Below are positions 23,405-34,040 of a stretch of 64,000 nt of DNA, piece by piece (position 1 is the stretch's first letter; every line of letters begins with the position of its first letter). Location of the stretch: contig JAVMKO010000037.1 of NCBI GenBank assembly GCA_032164245.1, positions 171,366 through 235,365 on the forward strand, given 5' to 3'. This stretch comes from Sternotherus odoratus (lineage: Eukaryota > Chordata > Testudines > Kinosternidae). The notes beneath the pieces are model-generated. The model had not been told where the DNA came from, made no database searches, and saw only the letters and a list, made by a program, of their open reading frames with translations. Made by a program: the position numbers and the translations under genes.

Positions 23405-25742
23405 TAGGGTGACCGGATCGGAAGAGTGAAATATCAGGACACATTGGGAGGGAGCGGGGGTGCAAGGGGAGGGGCATGAGTGGGGGGCTGGGGGCGGGGA
23501 CATGAGGGGGTGGGGCATTAGTGGAGGGGTGGGACACAACAGGCACAGGTGCACAGCCCTGACCAGAGCCATGAGGGGGCACACAGCCCTAGGAAGCTGA
23601 AAAAGGGGTTGTAGAAACCACGGGGCCAGGGGTTCAATATACTATTATTTAGTTTATATGTTTAATTAAAATAAATGGATAATCTGATAGTGCTATATTG
23701 TTATTGTTTTTATTTTGTGCCCTCCCCTCCCCCGACACGCAGGGGAGACCTGACGGCCCTGCATGACTTGGTCTATAAAGGGTGGTGGGTGGCACCCTAC
23801 GAGTGACTCGAACTTTGGGGGGAGAGGGCGGCTTTTTTTCCTTGTGTGCGGGGAACAGCAGTGCCAGACTGCCTCTTCCTGGCTTCGACCTTTGGTCCCG
23901 GCCACACCACGTGCTTACCACATAACCATGTCCCCCTGTTTTCCAATTGTGCTTTTGTGCAGCTGTGCCTTGCGTAGTTTTAAACTGCGGGAGGTTTTCT
24001 GTGGCACGGCGGGGAAGATAGGGGAGGTGCTGGCTTTGTTGGCGGGCAGTTTTAAGGGCTCTCCCTCACCAGCATCCCCCCAATGGGCCCCCACTGGCTA
24101 GCACCCAAAACCATATAAACCTCCCTCATTGCCCAGCCCCTCTGTCCCCACCTCCCAGACACTCATCCCATCACACCCTGCTCCCTTCTCTGGCCACATT
24201 CACAGCCCTACTGGGAGGTCTTTGGCTCCTAGGGTGAGAGCAACAAGGGGTCTCCAGACTCTTCAGCCAAAAGGACGAGCTCTGCGGCTCTCAGTGGCTG
24301 GGAAAAGTGCCAGTGGGAGCTGCCGGAGCCTGGAGCGGGGCTTGCAGCCGGGTAAGCATGCAAAGCCCCCTCCCCCAAGAGCCAGAGGGACCTGCCAGGG
24401 GCTGAGGTAGGGAGTCCCAGCGATGCTTACCTGGGGCAGCTCTGTTCTCCTGTCCCAGGAAGTATCCAGCAGGCAGGTCCCTCTGGCTCTTGGGGTCGTC
24501 AAGACTGGGTCAGGAGCCGGGTTGCGGGGGATGGGGGGTGGGCTGCCCCCTCTGCAATCAGCCCAGTCCCTGCAGCATGCAGCTGTGTGCTCCATGGCAG
24601 AGACCTCTCCGGAGGGGAGGGACCTGGCCATTTAAAAGCTCAGGGCTGGCGACAGGGGGGACAAGGGGGACAACTGTACCGGGCCCTGGACTTCAGGGGG
24701 GCCCCTGAAGTCTGGGGCGGACCCAGTACACAGCTGTACCCCCTTGTTGCCGGGCCTGCACAGCAAGGCCCTGCTCTGGGCAGCCACTGCAGCGCTCATC
24801 AGCCCCCTCCCCCAGCACCCAGCAGCCTCCCCCGCCCCTCTTTGCTTCTCCCGGCCGGGCCACGCGGAACCCCAGTGCACGGCGGCTCTGCGCCCCCAGA
24901 GGGGGAGAGCACATGAGGGGGAGGGGGTGTGTCCTGCCTCTGCCTGGGGGGGGCTGCTGGGCTCCCTCCTCCCCGCCCAGCAGCATTAGCACATCCAGGG
25001 AGCAAGCCGGTCATGCTGGCGGGGGCACCGTGCCCCTTGCGTGGTCAGAACAGGGCCGGGGGGGCCCACGGGCAGCGGGAGACCAGCCGGGGGGGCCCAC
25101 GGGTGGCGGGAGACCAGATGGGGGGGCCGTGGGCAGCAGGGGGGTCTGTGGGTGGCAGGGGGGGTCCATGGGTGGTGGGAGACCGAGGCCCCCCACAAAT
25201 GATCAGCATATGGGGCCCCAAAATTTCTGTCGCCGGCCCTGTAAAAGCTGCCTGGGGCAGTGGGGCTGGAAGAGGTGAAAGGAGCCACAGCCAGGTATGG
25301 GGGGTTGCGCTGCTTGCATGCACTGGTAGAGGGAGGGGGAGGCAGAAAGCCCCCGGCCACCCCCCTTCCCTAGCCCCTCATCAGCGATCATCAGCCCCAC
25401 CTACAGCCACTGCCCCAGGCAGAGAGTCCAGGACAGATCTCTCTCTGCCAGCGCCTGGGCAAGCAGCCCCCCTTTACCCACCACCGGCAGAGAGAGACCT
25501 GTCCTGACTCTCTGCCTGGGGCAATGGCTGTAGGTGGGGCTAATGATCGCTGATGAGGGGCTGGTGGATGGGGGTGGCCGGGAGCTCTCTGCCTCCCCCT
25601 CCCTCTGCCAGTGCTTGCAAGCAGAGCTCCCCTCCCCCGCAGAGTCAGCTGTGTGCTCCTGCCAGCAGGCGAGTGAATCAGCCGCCCTGCAGGCAGGAAG
25701 CAGTGGCTGCTGGCGCGAGGTCCCGAATATCGGGACAAAATA
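23405..25742. mobile_element. TAGGGTGACC-type insertion, composite
   Basis: It begins TAGGGTGACCGGAT, the same tip as the complete hAT at 41914, and near its right end has CCCGAATATCGGGACAAAATA, resembling the interior of that family. The matching right tip is missing. Inside is a complete separate hAT (24641-25241), a GC-rich segment, and a repeated CAGCGATCATCAGCCCCACC/GGTGGGGCTAATGATCGC inverted pair (about 25381 and 25533). No credible gene. Boundaries are where the Ser cassette sequence stops and restarts. Confidence 0.5.
24641..25241. mobile_element. hAT-like element CAGGGC type
   Basis: 601 bp. Tips CAGGGCTGGCGACAG and CTGTCGCCGGCCCTG (14 of 15 pair) and a perfect 8-bp target duplication TAAAAGCT (24633-24640, 25242-25249). 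The right half contains a short G-rich tandem repeat (GGGGGGCCCACGGGCAGCGG-like). The right end of another copy is at about 47200-47301. Confidence 0.9.
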
Positions 25743-27620
25743 GCGTCTGTCAACTACGAAGGATCTTTTGTTTCAGTGCCTGAGTATCCTTTGTGTCAAA
25801 GGGAGCTAGGTCTTGTCTCACTCTCTGGCTATGTCTACACTACAAAGTTATGTCACTTTAGTTGAAGTGTTTTAATTCAGCCCTGTGCTCCTTGTGTCAC
25901 CAGACTCCATCCATGCTAGCAGCTCTTGCATCACCCCAGAGAGCAGTGCACTCTGGGTAGCTATCGGACTGTGCAACTGGCTGCAGGGTGCTCTGGGAAG
26001 GGTTTGCAATGGCTCATGGGCTGTACAGCACCACATGATGCAGGTTTCTCTACCCCATTGTTCCATGGGCATCCTACTAGATTGCCAGCTGATTTTCAAC
26101 TGAACTGTGTGTGTGGTGGGACAGAGAGTGTGGGGGAGAGGATCACAGTGTGTGCTTTGATGAAGAGAGAGTGTGTTCATACAGAGTCTCACACAACTGC
26201 TGGAAGCAACCAGTCCAGAGGCAGAGGGAGGGGGACAGCCCTGATATCAGCCCTCGCTTCCCTCACTGGCTCGGCCCAGCACAGCAGTCTCTGAAACATA
26301 CACACACATATGCTGCTGCCTTCCTGGGTCTGTGTCTGGGGTGCTGGAACAGGGCAGGTTTAGCAGGCCATGGCCCCACCACTTTTTACCACCCATAAGG
26401 ATGAACAATGGAGGGGGGTCAAGGCAGAGTCTTGGGGGAAGAGGTGTTCTGAGGGGGTGACCTTGGGGGTGGGGCAGGGCCTCAGGAAGAAGGGATGATG
26501 TGGGGCTGGGACCTCAGTGAGTAGGGGGGGTGCAGTGAGTGAGGGGTCTTGGGGAAAGGGGTGTCATATGGGTTCCTCAGTTCAAATGCCGGTGGCACAA
26601 ATGGCTCATTGTGGTTGTCAGAAGCTGTGGGCGGCTCTTTCATTGACACTGAGGTCTGAGTCCTGCTTTGTGCACCGGGTTTGAAAATGAAAATCCAAAA
26701 CCGCCCTTTGAAATAGCAAGTGCCCCAGGACGTGTTGTTGTCCCTGCCCCAAAGCAGACAGACCCATGGAGAGATGCCAGTGAGTCCAGGGTAATACTCC
26801 ACTGAACATTCACCATTTCCACCCGCTAAACTCCCTCCCCACCTTGTGGACTCCTAGGGCAGGACATTGAGCCTGAGACAAGAGGCCTGCACTGCAACTT
26901 TACAGCCCTGTGAGCCTGAGTTGGGCATTTTATTGCAGTCTAGATATATGCTAACCGTACATCTACACTGCCATGAACACACCCCAGTCTCTTGTCTCAA
27001 AGCCGGGATCAGCTGATGCAGGCTTGTGCTGCAGGGCTATACAATCCACGGTAGAAGTTTGAGCTTAAGCCCAGCCTCTGAGAGCCCATGAGGGGTGAGG
27101 GTCTCCAAGCCCAGGTTACAGTTTGATGTCTGCACTGTGCTTTTTAGCACCACAACCTGATCCCAGCCAGACAGCTTTTATCCCAGTAGAGAGGCACTCT
27201 AAGCATCTGATTCCATTGACATGTTAGCCCAGGGTTAGTGAACTGGAGGACTGAGTGTCTGCAATACCCAGGTTCAGAAGTGCTTAAACCATAAGAGCAG
27301 CCATACTAGGCTGGACCCAAAGGCCCATCTAGCTCTGTATCTTGTCTTTTGACAGGAGCCAATACCAGGTGCCCCAAAAGCCAGACAACAAGGCACCACT
27401 GGGAGTTGAACCCAGGATCTCCTGTTTACGAAACAAGTGCTTTAACCAACTAAGCCATGGTGCCTCCTACTATGTGAGTGGTTGTCTCTGTCTTCGCCAA
27501 TTCCCTGTCAACCCCCGCTCGAATCTGACAAGCGTTGCTTGTGTTTGGATTCTGGAAAGCAGAGGAAGTTTCACTCCCAAGGGGTGTGTGTGATTCTTTG
27601 GTCAGGTCTATACTACAAAA
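25743..27620. repeat. Ser-Thr tRNA cassette, copy 4
   Basis: It starts with only the last ~15 bases of a tRNA-Ser (CTGTCAACTACGAAGG). It then runs colinear with 17270-19190: the transposon-like block, G-rich block, AAATGGCTCATTGTGGTTG, GAACATTCACCATTTCCACC, and the minus-strand tRNA-Thr. The Thr copy here is intact, unlike its paralog. Confidence 0.85.
27391..27464 (-). tRNA. tRNA-Thr(CGT)
   Basis: Minus strand: acceptor GGCACCA/TGGTGCC perfectly paired with T73, D arm TGGCTTAGTTGGTTAAAGC, anticodon arm CTTGT-TTCGTAA-ACAGG (anticodon CGT, T33 present, one G-U), T arm CTGGG-TTCAACT-CCCAG. TTTT lies about 15 bases downstream on the minus strand (GGCTTTTGG). Probably functional. The nearest paralog at 18978 has TGT, so the anticodon changed after duplication. 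Confidence 0.92.
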
Positions 27621-27716
27621 TTAGGTCAGCGTAAGTACTGCGGAAGTATGAAAACTGAAAAGGGGATTTGTGTGCAACCATCTTAGTTTGGTTAAGGGAC
27701 AGAGCAAGGGACAGGC

Positions 27717-27731
27717 TAACCCTAACCCTAA
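27717..27731. repeat. Short telomere-like repeat
   Basis: CTAACCCTAACCCTAA, just over two units of the vertebrate telomere motif. Too short to be meaningful alone. Confidence 0.5.
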
Positions 27732-27896
27732 TAATGTGAGATTGTAAAATCGGGACTTATGTGAGTGAGAGAGACATTATGAGAAGCTGTTTTAACCTTT
27801 CTGTAAAATGAGAATGGAATGCTAACTAAGATAACGGGAAGGAAAATGTCTAACCAGGACACAGCTTTATCTGCTGAGATATGTAATGGGAAAGTA

Positions 27897-28198
27897 TAAA
27901 AAATAGACTCTCGATTATCCAGGATGATAGGGAAAAAAATAATCCTGGTTAATAAAAACTTGGATAATCACGATCCATAGGAAATATGGGGAGGTGGGGT
28001 TGGTTTGCCAGCCACCCTGCATCAGGGAGAGGGTGTGTTGGTTCACTGGCTGCCCTGCACCCTGGTGGGGTTTTCTTGTGTGTGTGCTTGGGGCGGCAGC
28101 AAAGCCAGAGCCGGCCCTGTGAGTTATGCATATTTTTTTGACATCCTGGTTAATCCACATTCTGGTTAACCCACTTCTGGATAATCGAGAGTCTACTG
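27897..28198. mobile_element. Tigger/pogo-like MITE
   Basis: Inverted ends TAGACTCTCGATTATCC (left, 27904 on) and GGATAATCGAGAGTCTACTG (right, ending 28198), bounded by TA on the right and TA at 27895-27896. It sits inside what looks like an LTR-type sequence (GGGAAAGTA|CTTGCTTTAAACTG rejoins). About 300 bp, no transposase. Confidence 0.75.
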
Positions 28199-28852
28199 TA
28201 CTTGCTTTAAACTGCTTGTACTTTGGAGACCTGCCTAAGGAAGGGAGACCCCCTGTCTGACCAGACTTTTCCCTTGCTTGAAATAAATTGCTTGAAATAA
28301 ACTGTCTCTGACATGTTGATGACAAATGCAGAGTGCAGCCCAGGAGAAGAAGTGGGGTTCTGCGTTGGAGGAAAAGATGCAATGGTGAGTCCCAGTGGGT
28401 TCCTTCCCGGCCAAAGTGGTGTGCTGGGGTGGTCTGGGGAGTTCCTGTGAGCCGGGGGTGGACACTGCTCCTTTCTGGCTGAGTTGGGGGCACAATTGAT
28501 GGTCTGGGAGTATGGGCAGGGGGCTGGCAGTGTGCTGGAGAGGACCCTGAACCCGTGTAGAGAACCTTTGGGGGGGATCCCACCCGGAAAGAATTCTGGC
28601 CACCAGGTCAACCTGTATAAGTCAAATGGGGCAAGCTCAAGGCCTGGTGACTTAGTACGTGGGGCCAGCAGGTCAGGCTGATTTCCCCACATGTGAGGAG
28701 GCAGCCGTAGACATTCACCGTACTGGCTCTCTGAGCTCCCACACCTCAAAATCCCTGTTGTTCAGCAAGACAAACCAGGAGGCCAGAGCGAAGAGGCAAA
28801 GAAGTGACTGGAGCTTCCTCTGGTGAGGGTTCCTCTGTCCACTTCCTTCACC
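28199..28852. other. LTR-like tail and unassigned interval
   Basis: The first part (to about 28310), with two tandem TTGCTTGAAATAAA units and CTGTCTCTGACA, resembles the R-U5 end of an LTR continuing from 27620-27896. From about 28330 a block (GAGAAGAAGTGGGGTTCTG, GCAATGGTGAGTCC) recurs at 30400-30480. No gene is seen. Confidence 0.4.
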
Positions 28853-29350
28853 TTTACTGCTGGGTGCCAAGTCTCTGGCAGCCAGTTGGTGAAGCTCAGA
28901 GAACCGGGTAGAGTGACAAGTAGTGGCAGGACTCTTACTACCAGGGTCTAGCTGCCCAACCTCTTCCCTGTGCCGCTCAGCCGCAGTCGCTTTCAGCCAA
29001 CAGGTAACCCAGGAAATGAGGCAGGAATGGGGGTGAGGAAGCAAGTCAAGCTGAGCAATGCAGGCAAAAATTCATCTTGCCTCCATGGAGTGCTCACAAT
29101 GACGTCCTTTTTGTGTCCCATGGCTGAGAAAAACATCCTGGACAGAGAAGCATCAGGCAAAAAAAGTGTCCTGTAAGTGCCCAAGTAGCTCAGTCAGGAG
29201 CACATTAACCTGAATACCTAGAGGTCCCTAATTCAACCCCAGGCTTTGACGTGCTCATTGGCCCCTTTGTGTGCAGAGGCGGGCTGTTTTCTGGAAGCGC
29301 AGCAGTGTCCTTACTTGCCACAAGTCCCTTATTTTATGCTCCCCAGAAGG
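28853..29350. repeat. tRNA-Phe cassette, copy 2
   Basis: Colinear with 19850-20340 on both sides of the Phe position (GGAATGGGGGTGAGGAAGCA, CCCATGGCTGAGAAAAAC, then TTTTCTGGAAGCGCAGCAG). Divergence is moderate by eye. Confidence 0.75.
29179..29250 (+). pseudogene. tRNA-Phe pseudogene
   Basis: GCCCAAGTAGCTCAGTCAGGAGCACATTA keeps the A box, but the anticodon arm is CCTGAATACC-like and no longer pairs. The T arm (CCTAA-TTCAACC-CCAGG) is broken too. It occupies the same cassette position as the intact Phe gene at 20141. Confidence 0.85.
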
Positions 29351-29527
29351 AAACAGCAGTGTGGGCTTGTGACAACATGAAGTTGAATTCCTGAGTGTTC
29401 TTTGCTCTGCCAGTTGACCCATCGAAGCTCTGTCTCCACTTTCTCCAGGTTTACCCATGAGGGTGTGCCAAGGTGAGCGCCAGCCAAGTGGATAGAATTT
29501 GAAGGGTGGGGCAGAGCTTGGGATAGA

Positions 29528-29600
29528 GTTTCTGTAGTGTAGTGGTTATCACGTTTGCCTAACACACAAAAGGTCCCTGGTTCAAAACCAGGCAGAAACA
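29528..29600 (+). tRNA. tRNA-Val(AAC)
   Basis: 73 nt. Acceptor GTTTCTG/CAGAAAC perfectly paired, A73, D arm TAGTGTAGTGGTTATCA, anticodon loop CTAACAC (anticodon AAC), T arm CCTGG-TTCAAAA-CCAGG. One anticodon-stem mismatch (C31-A39). TTTTT follows at about 29609. Compared with the usual vertebrate gene, CpGs in the acceptor and T stems are replaced on both strands, which keeps the pairing. Probably functional. Confidence 0.88.
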
Positions 29601-30730
29601 TAAAAGCTTTTTCCCCCAAAGCTCCCTTAGCTGTCCAGCAAGATGCTCCTCTTTCTGCCACTGGCCTGTCCCAGGGATACCCCAACCCCTGCAGGACAGG
29701 TGGTGGGGAAATGAGCTGAGAAAGTGCCTTGGCATCATCTAGGGAAAACTGGAGGATCTGGGCCAGTGTCCTCTTGGAGCCTTGTAGCTCAGCCTCCTCT
29801 GCCCTTGGAGGTTGGCGTACACAGGCTGGCTCTTCCAGCTGGCATCACTTGCCAAAGGAGGAGGTGAGGTGGGAATGGGGCAAAGAGGAAGGTGATGCTG
29901 AGGGAGGCAGGGCAGAAGCTAAGCTCACCTCAGTGTGGCTAAGTGGGGTTAGTAGAGCAGCATTTGTTCTGCCAAAGCCTGGGGAGGGGCGGTTGGCTGC
30001 TGGGAGGTAGAATCCTGGGCCTCCCTCTTGGTTTCCCAGGGATGGCTACTCACAGTCCAGGACAAGCAGACTGGTGATGGGTGAAAGGAAGACAAGCAGA
30101 GCTGAGTCTGAGTGTGTGCGCTCCTGTTCTCTTTTCTGTCCAAGCAGGAGGAGCAGTGATGGGTTTGACAGGCTCCCTGTCACACATAGGGCAGCAAGAA
30201 CCACTTCTCCTTTGTGGCCAACCCAGGGCATGATTGATGGTTTTGGAGGTGGGGGTTGGGCTGGCTGAGAGCAACTGGGATCCAGGAAGCCCCCGTCTGG
30301 CCTTCCGACGGCCGAATCCATGGAAGTGTGGTTGGCTGCAGGGAGTGAGTATCCTATGCCGGCCTCCTGGCACCCCAGGGATGGCTACTTGAAGCCCAGG
30401 AGAAGAAGTGGGGTTCTGGGTGGAAGGAGGAGAAGCAATGGTGAGTCCTAGTGGGCTCCTTCTCAGAAGATGGTTTTGTGTGTAAGGCTGGGGAGTTGCC
30501 CGCGAGCCCTGGGCAGACTTGTTCCAGTGAGAATGGCTGATCCTTTCTGTCGGACCTGGGGGCGCCAGTGACAGCTTGTGAGGGGGCAGGTGCTGGCTTG
30601 AGTGACTGCGATATAGGAAACTCTGGGGCCAAGTCCACTGCTTCTCTCCTGCCTTGTGACATCAAGATTCAAATCTCCCCAGCATGTGCTACTGCTCATG
30701 TATTAAGCCTTCCTGGCTGGCCTGGTCATT
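29601..30730. other. Interval with duplicated non-coding blocks
   Basis: 29730-29910 is colinear with 39025-39205 (CTCCTCTGCCCTTGG, ACTTGCCAAAGGAG). 30045-30160 and 30395-30480 are diverged copies of one another and of 28340-28420 (AGAAGAAGTGGGGTTCTG type). No tRNA or coding region is seen. Confidence 0.5.
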
Positions 30731-30801
30731 GCCAAAGTAGCTCAGTGGGGATTGCATTAGATTGATGATGTGAAACTCTCTAGCCTGGGTCAAGCCTTTA
30801 G
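30731..30801 (+). pseudogene. tRNA-Phe relic
   Basis: GCCAAAGTAGCTCAGTGGGG matches the 5' third of the Phe gene at 20141. The anticodon arm is replaced by ATTGATGATGTGAAA and the T arm by AGCCTGGGTCAAGCC. Confidence 0.75.
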
Positions 30802-30949
30802 CACAGCCCTTCACCCTGGGCATGTCGTGCTGGGCTTTCTTCTGGGTGTGCAGCTGGGCCATGAACTCACGAGTTTTTTACCATGAGTTACAGCTGCCCA
30901 AACCCGCAGAGTCTGGATTATTGTCACAAGTTCCCAGTGTTTCTATGGA

Positions 30950-31660
30950 CGACAATTTGTGGAAATAGCAGATCCCAGAAACACTTGGAGCTCCCCACCC
31001 CACTCCTGCCCCCAGGGTGAGGTGTTGAGCGTCTCACAACACCCCTCCCCCCACCATGACCTTCCAGCAGGGAATGGCAGCACCTCCCACCCAATGCAGG
31101 GGAGAGGGCTGAGTGTATCTCTGCACCCTGAGTCCAGGGCACACACTCTCCCTGCCCCACACATAGATTCTGTCCCTGGTGCAAAGTGACCCCTAAGAAC
31201 CAGCAACCCCCAGGACAGCAGGTTTGGCCCAGAGCAGGGAATGTGTCTCCAATGCTGCTGTTAGGCCACTGGATACTCCAGAACCAGGAGGACTCTGAGT
31301 GCAACCTACAGCCAACAAAGCCCATCTGGGGATGTAGCTCAGTGGTAGAGCGCATGCTTTGCATGTATGAGGCCCTGGGTTCAATCCCCAGCATCTCCAA
31401 GTTCTCTTTTCACCCTGCTGCTTTGCTCACACCAGAGGGGATCTTCCCTGCAGTCTCCCTGCAGGAGTTTCAATCCTGCTCAGTGAGGGGCAAGTACCAA
31501 TTGCAGGGAAGGTCGTGGGGGGGGGGGGTTCTGCTCCCAAGTCACCCTCTGGACAAAGAGGAGCTGAAATCCTTCAGTCCTGGAATTGAAGTAATGTCAG
31601 TATCAAACCTTGCATCAGTGGGGGCTGAGGTGTATCAGCTGAAGTTGGGGCAGTAGGTTA
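30950..31660. repeat. tRNA-Ala cassette, copy 1
   Basis: From GGAAATAGCAGATCC through CATGACCTTCCAGCAGGG, GGAGAGGGCTGAGTGTATCT and CACTCTCCCTGCCCCACACAT to the Ala gene and then ACACCAGAGGGG and GTGAGGGGCAAGT. It is closely colinear with 39500-40080. Confidence 0.85.
31328..31399 (+). tRNA. tRNA-Ala(TGC)
   Basis: 72 nt. Acceptor GGGGATG/CATCTCC with the G3-U70 pair that identifies alanine tRNAs, D arm TAGCTCAGTGGTAGAGC, anticodon arm ATGCT-TTGCATG-region with anticodon TGC, T arm CTGGG-TTCAATC-CCCAG, A73. TTTT follows at about 31410. Probably functional. Confidence 0.93.
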
Positions 31661-31864
31661 ACCAAGAGAGCAGGCTGCAGTCCAGCTTCAGGACTCAGAG
31701 GAAAGGCAGCTCACAGGCATGGCCACCCTTCTGGATCAAATGTCCCCTCTTGTGCTTAAGTCCCAACAGGGAGCAGGCAGAAGACAGGCTCCCATGTCAT
31801 TTGAGAGAGCAAGAGAAAAGCTTGGAACACCCACTAGTGTTAGGTGGTGAAAGCGCTGTCCCAA

Positions 31865-31929
31865 GATCCCACCAGAACTTGGATTGTAGGATTCAAAGTC
31901 TCCACTGCTGACCCTTACACCATGGGACC
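31865..31929 (-). pseudogene. tRNA-Gln(TTG) pseudogene
   Basis: On the minus strand GGTCCCATGGTGTAAGGGTCAG and the anticodon arm around ACTTTGAAT (TTG) are clear, but about six bases of the T loop and stem are deleted (AAGTTCTGGTGGGATC). The D arm also differs. Not transcribable from a normal B box. Confidence 0.85.
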
Positions 31930-33148
31930 AGCAGAGAGCACCCTGGGTCCTTCTGACTTCTAGTGTAGAAGAGCCTGGGGGAACAGCCTCCATCTGGTGC
32001 TGAGAGACCTTCTTGCTTTCTTCTAGTTAAATATCAGATCCAGGAGAAAACATCATTCAAAAAAGCCAAATGAAATCACAGACAGAAACACCATCGGAAA
32101 TAAAAAAGGGGGGGGGAAGGAAAACGCAACCCCATCCCATAATGGTATCCTGGGGAGGATGGGGTCAGGGTAAGGGAAGTGGAGTGGGCTCCTTCTGGGC
32201 TCCTGTTTATCCCTTGGGTAGGCTGGGTCTGTGGGGCCCCCAAAAGAGGCCCCCCCACAGCTCCTCCTGCCAGACCATACAAAGGAGGCCTGGGCCCCCA
32301 CAAAGCCCTTCCCCATGGTGGGGCTGCATAGGGCACCCAGATGGCTAGGGACAGCACTGGCCTGAGGCATTTTGTCAGCATCATACCCCAGTCAACTGCA
32401 CCTCCCCAAACTCCACAAGACCCAGCTCATCAACCTGGCCCCTCTTACAGCCTCCTCTTCAACCTGACTAATAGGAGGAGTTTTAAGTCTCCCTCCCTCA
32501 GGCCAAATTTCAATTGAGGAGAGAGACAAACCTTCAAGCCACACAGAGATCTATGGGTGATTCAGTTCTTTGTGGCTCCATAGCTTGTCCCTTTCACCAA
32601 CTGAACTTGGCCCAATAAAAGGTATTTCCTCACCTTCCTTGTGTCTCATTTCTTGGGATGGACATGCCTACAACTCTGGGATTCCCTCCCAGGGAGTCAG
32701 ACACCCCAAAACCACACTGTGATATTCTCTACATCAAACGAGCACTCTGGAGTGGTCATAGTCACCTCCAGTTCCAGTGGGCATCAGTCACCCAGCAGGA
32801 TGGAAAATACTCGTTCTTGTAGGAATAAGATCAGGGGAGCTGAGTTCATTGATCTTCAGACTTTGAAGCAAAGCAACCCTGGGTGTAAAATCAGCTGTTC
32901 TTAAAGAGGGTAGGAGGCAGCAATTGTTAAATAAAAAATCTTCAGGGAAGTTGCTGTAAGTGATCACCAAATGTTTCTTTGTGCTCATTAACAAAGCAAA
33001 CTGATTGATTTGCTGCAGAGTAATCTACCAGGACAGGTGTCTGGGCACCAGATGTCCCTGCTTCTTCCAGCACATCCCTGGCTCCAAGTCTGCCCCACTC
33101 ACTGCTGTAGAAGGGTCCTATACACACTGAGCCTATGAGCCTTCTAAA
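31930..33148. other. Unassigned interval
   Basis: 1.2 kb with no recognised tRNA, promoter or transposon ends. A (G)9-rich tract at about 32108 and a short A-rich stretch before it are the only simple sequences. Confidence 0.4.
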
Positions 33149-33221
33149 CCCTTCTTAGTGCAGTTGGCAGCATGTCAGTCCCATAATCTGAAGGTCTTGA
33201 GTTCAAACCTCAGAGAAGACA
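33149..33221 (+). tRNA. Elongator tRNA-Met(CAT), possibly defective
   Basis: The anticodon arm TCAGT-CCCATAA-TCTGA (CAT), D arm TAGTGCAGTTGGCAGCA and T arm CTGAG-TTCAAAC-CTCAG match elongator tRNA-Met. The acceptor is CCCTTCT/AGAAGAC, with the first two pairs lost (C1-C72, C2-A71). The broken tip and missing T-run suggest a decaying gene. Confidence 0.6.
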
Positions 33222-34040
33222 GTTATCTCTTCTCCCTGATTCAGAAAAGAGAGACTAGAGCAGAGGGGTTTCTAAACACCTTCCAATCCAGCCAGCACAC
33301 ACACACAGACTTTTCTGAGGGATTAACTTTTCCTTCTCCTTTATGACTCTTTAATACAGCTGGAGATACCCATCCCTAGAGACCCCTTCCCACAGAGCAC
33401 ACAACCCTAGTGCAGAGAGAAAGCTGGGGGCTGTCGGGTTGTTGTGGGCAAGTCATGAATGGGATGAACTGAAAATCCATTAGAACCATTGCCCCCCTTG
33501 CTCACCCCCAAGCAGCTTTGACTCTTGATGACTGTGATGCTGAGACTCCACTGCCTCAGCATCCTCCACCTAGTGGAGCCTGGTTTTTTAGACCCTTGTT
33601 CATATTTCAGAGCCCACCTCGTGCATCCCGGCCCAGCCACTCACCTTCTGCCCCTGGTGAACCAGCTGGTGGGCTGCACCCACAGACAGACACTTATACC
33701 GCTCCCCTCAGAGCAGCAGCCACAGCTGTTGGCAGCTAATCCCCACCTAAGGCTGGGGGAAGGAGCTGGGATCACTTGTTATTTCTCCCCCACATCGAGT
33801 CTCACTGGGTTTGGACACATTTCTCTCTCCACCTGATTTCAATTCACAGCCCCTCCCCCATTTCTGCTTTAGGCCTCATTCCTGGACAGATGTGAACACA
33901 AAGAAACTTTTGGTGACCACTCACAGCTACTTCCCTGAAGAGTTTTTAATGTAATAATTGCTGCCTCTGACCCCACTGAAAAACAGCCGATTTTATCCCC
34001 AGGCGCTTCATCCTCCTCCATAACTGGAGGTGAAGGCAAC
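33222..34040. other. Unassigned interval
   Basis: No feature recognised apart from a weak tRNA-Ser-like stretch near 33436-33478 (GGGATGAACTGAAAATCCATTA), listed among rejected calls. Confidence 0.4.

Noticed and set aside
27717..27731. Interstitial telomere repeat
   Set aside because: Little more than two CCCTAA units; expected by chance in a genome.
33430..33480. tRNA-Ser-like sequence (GATGAACTGAAAATCCATTA)
   Set aside because: Only the anticodon-arm region resembles a tRNA; the D arm is unclear, and there is no variable or T arm, so chance or a very old relic cannot be told apart.
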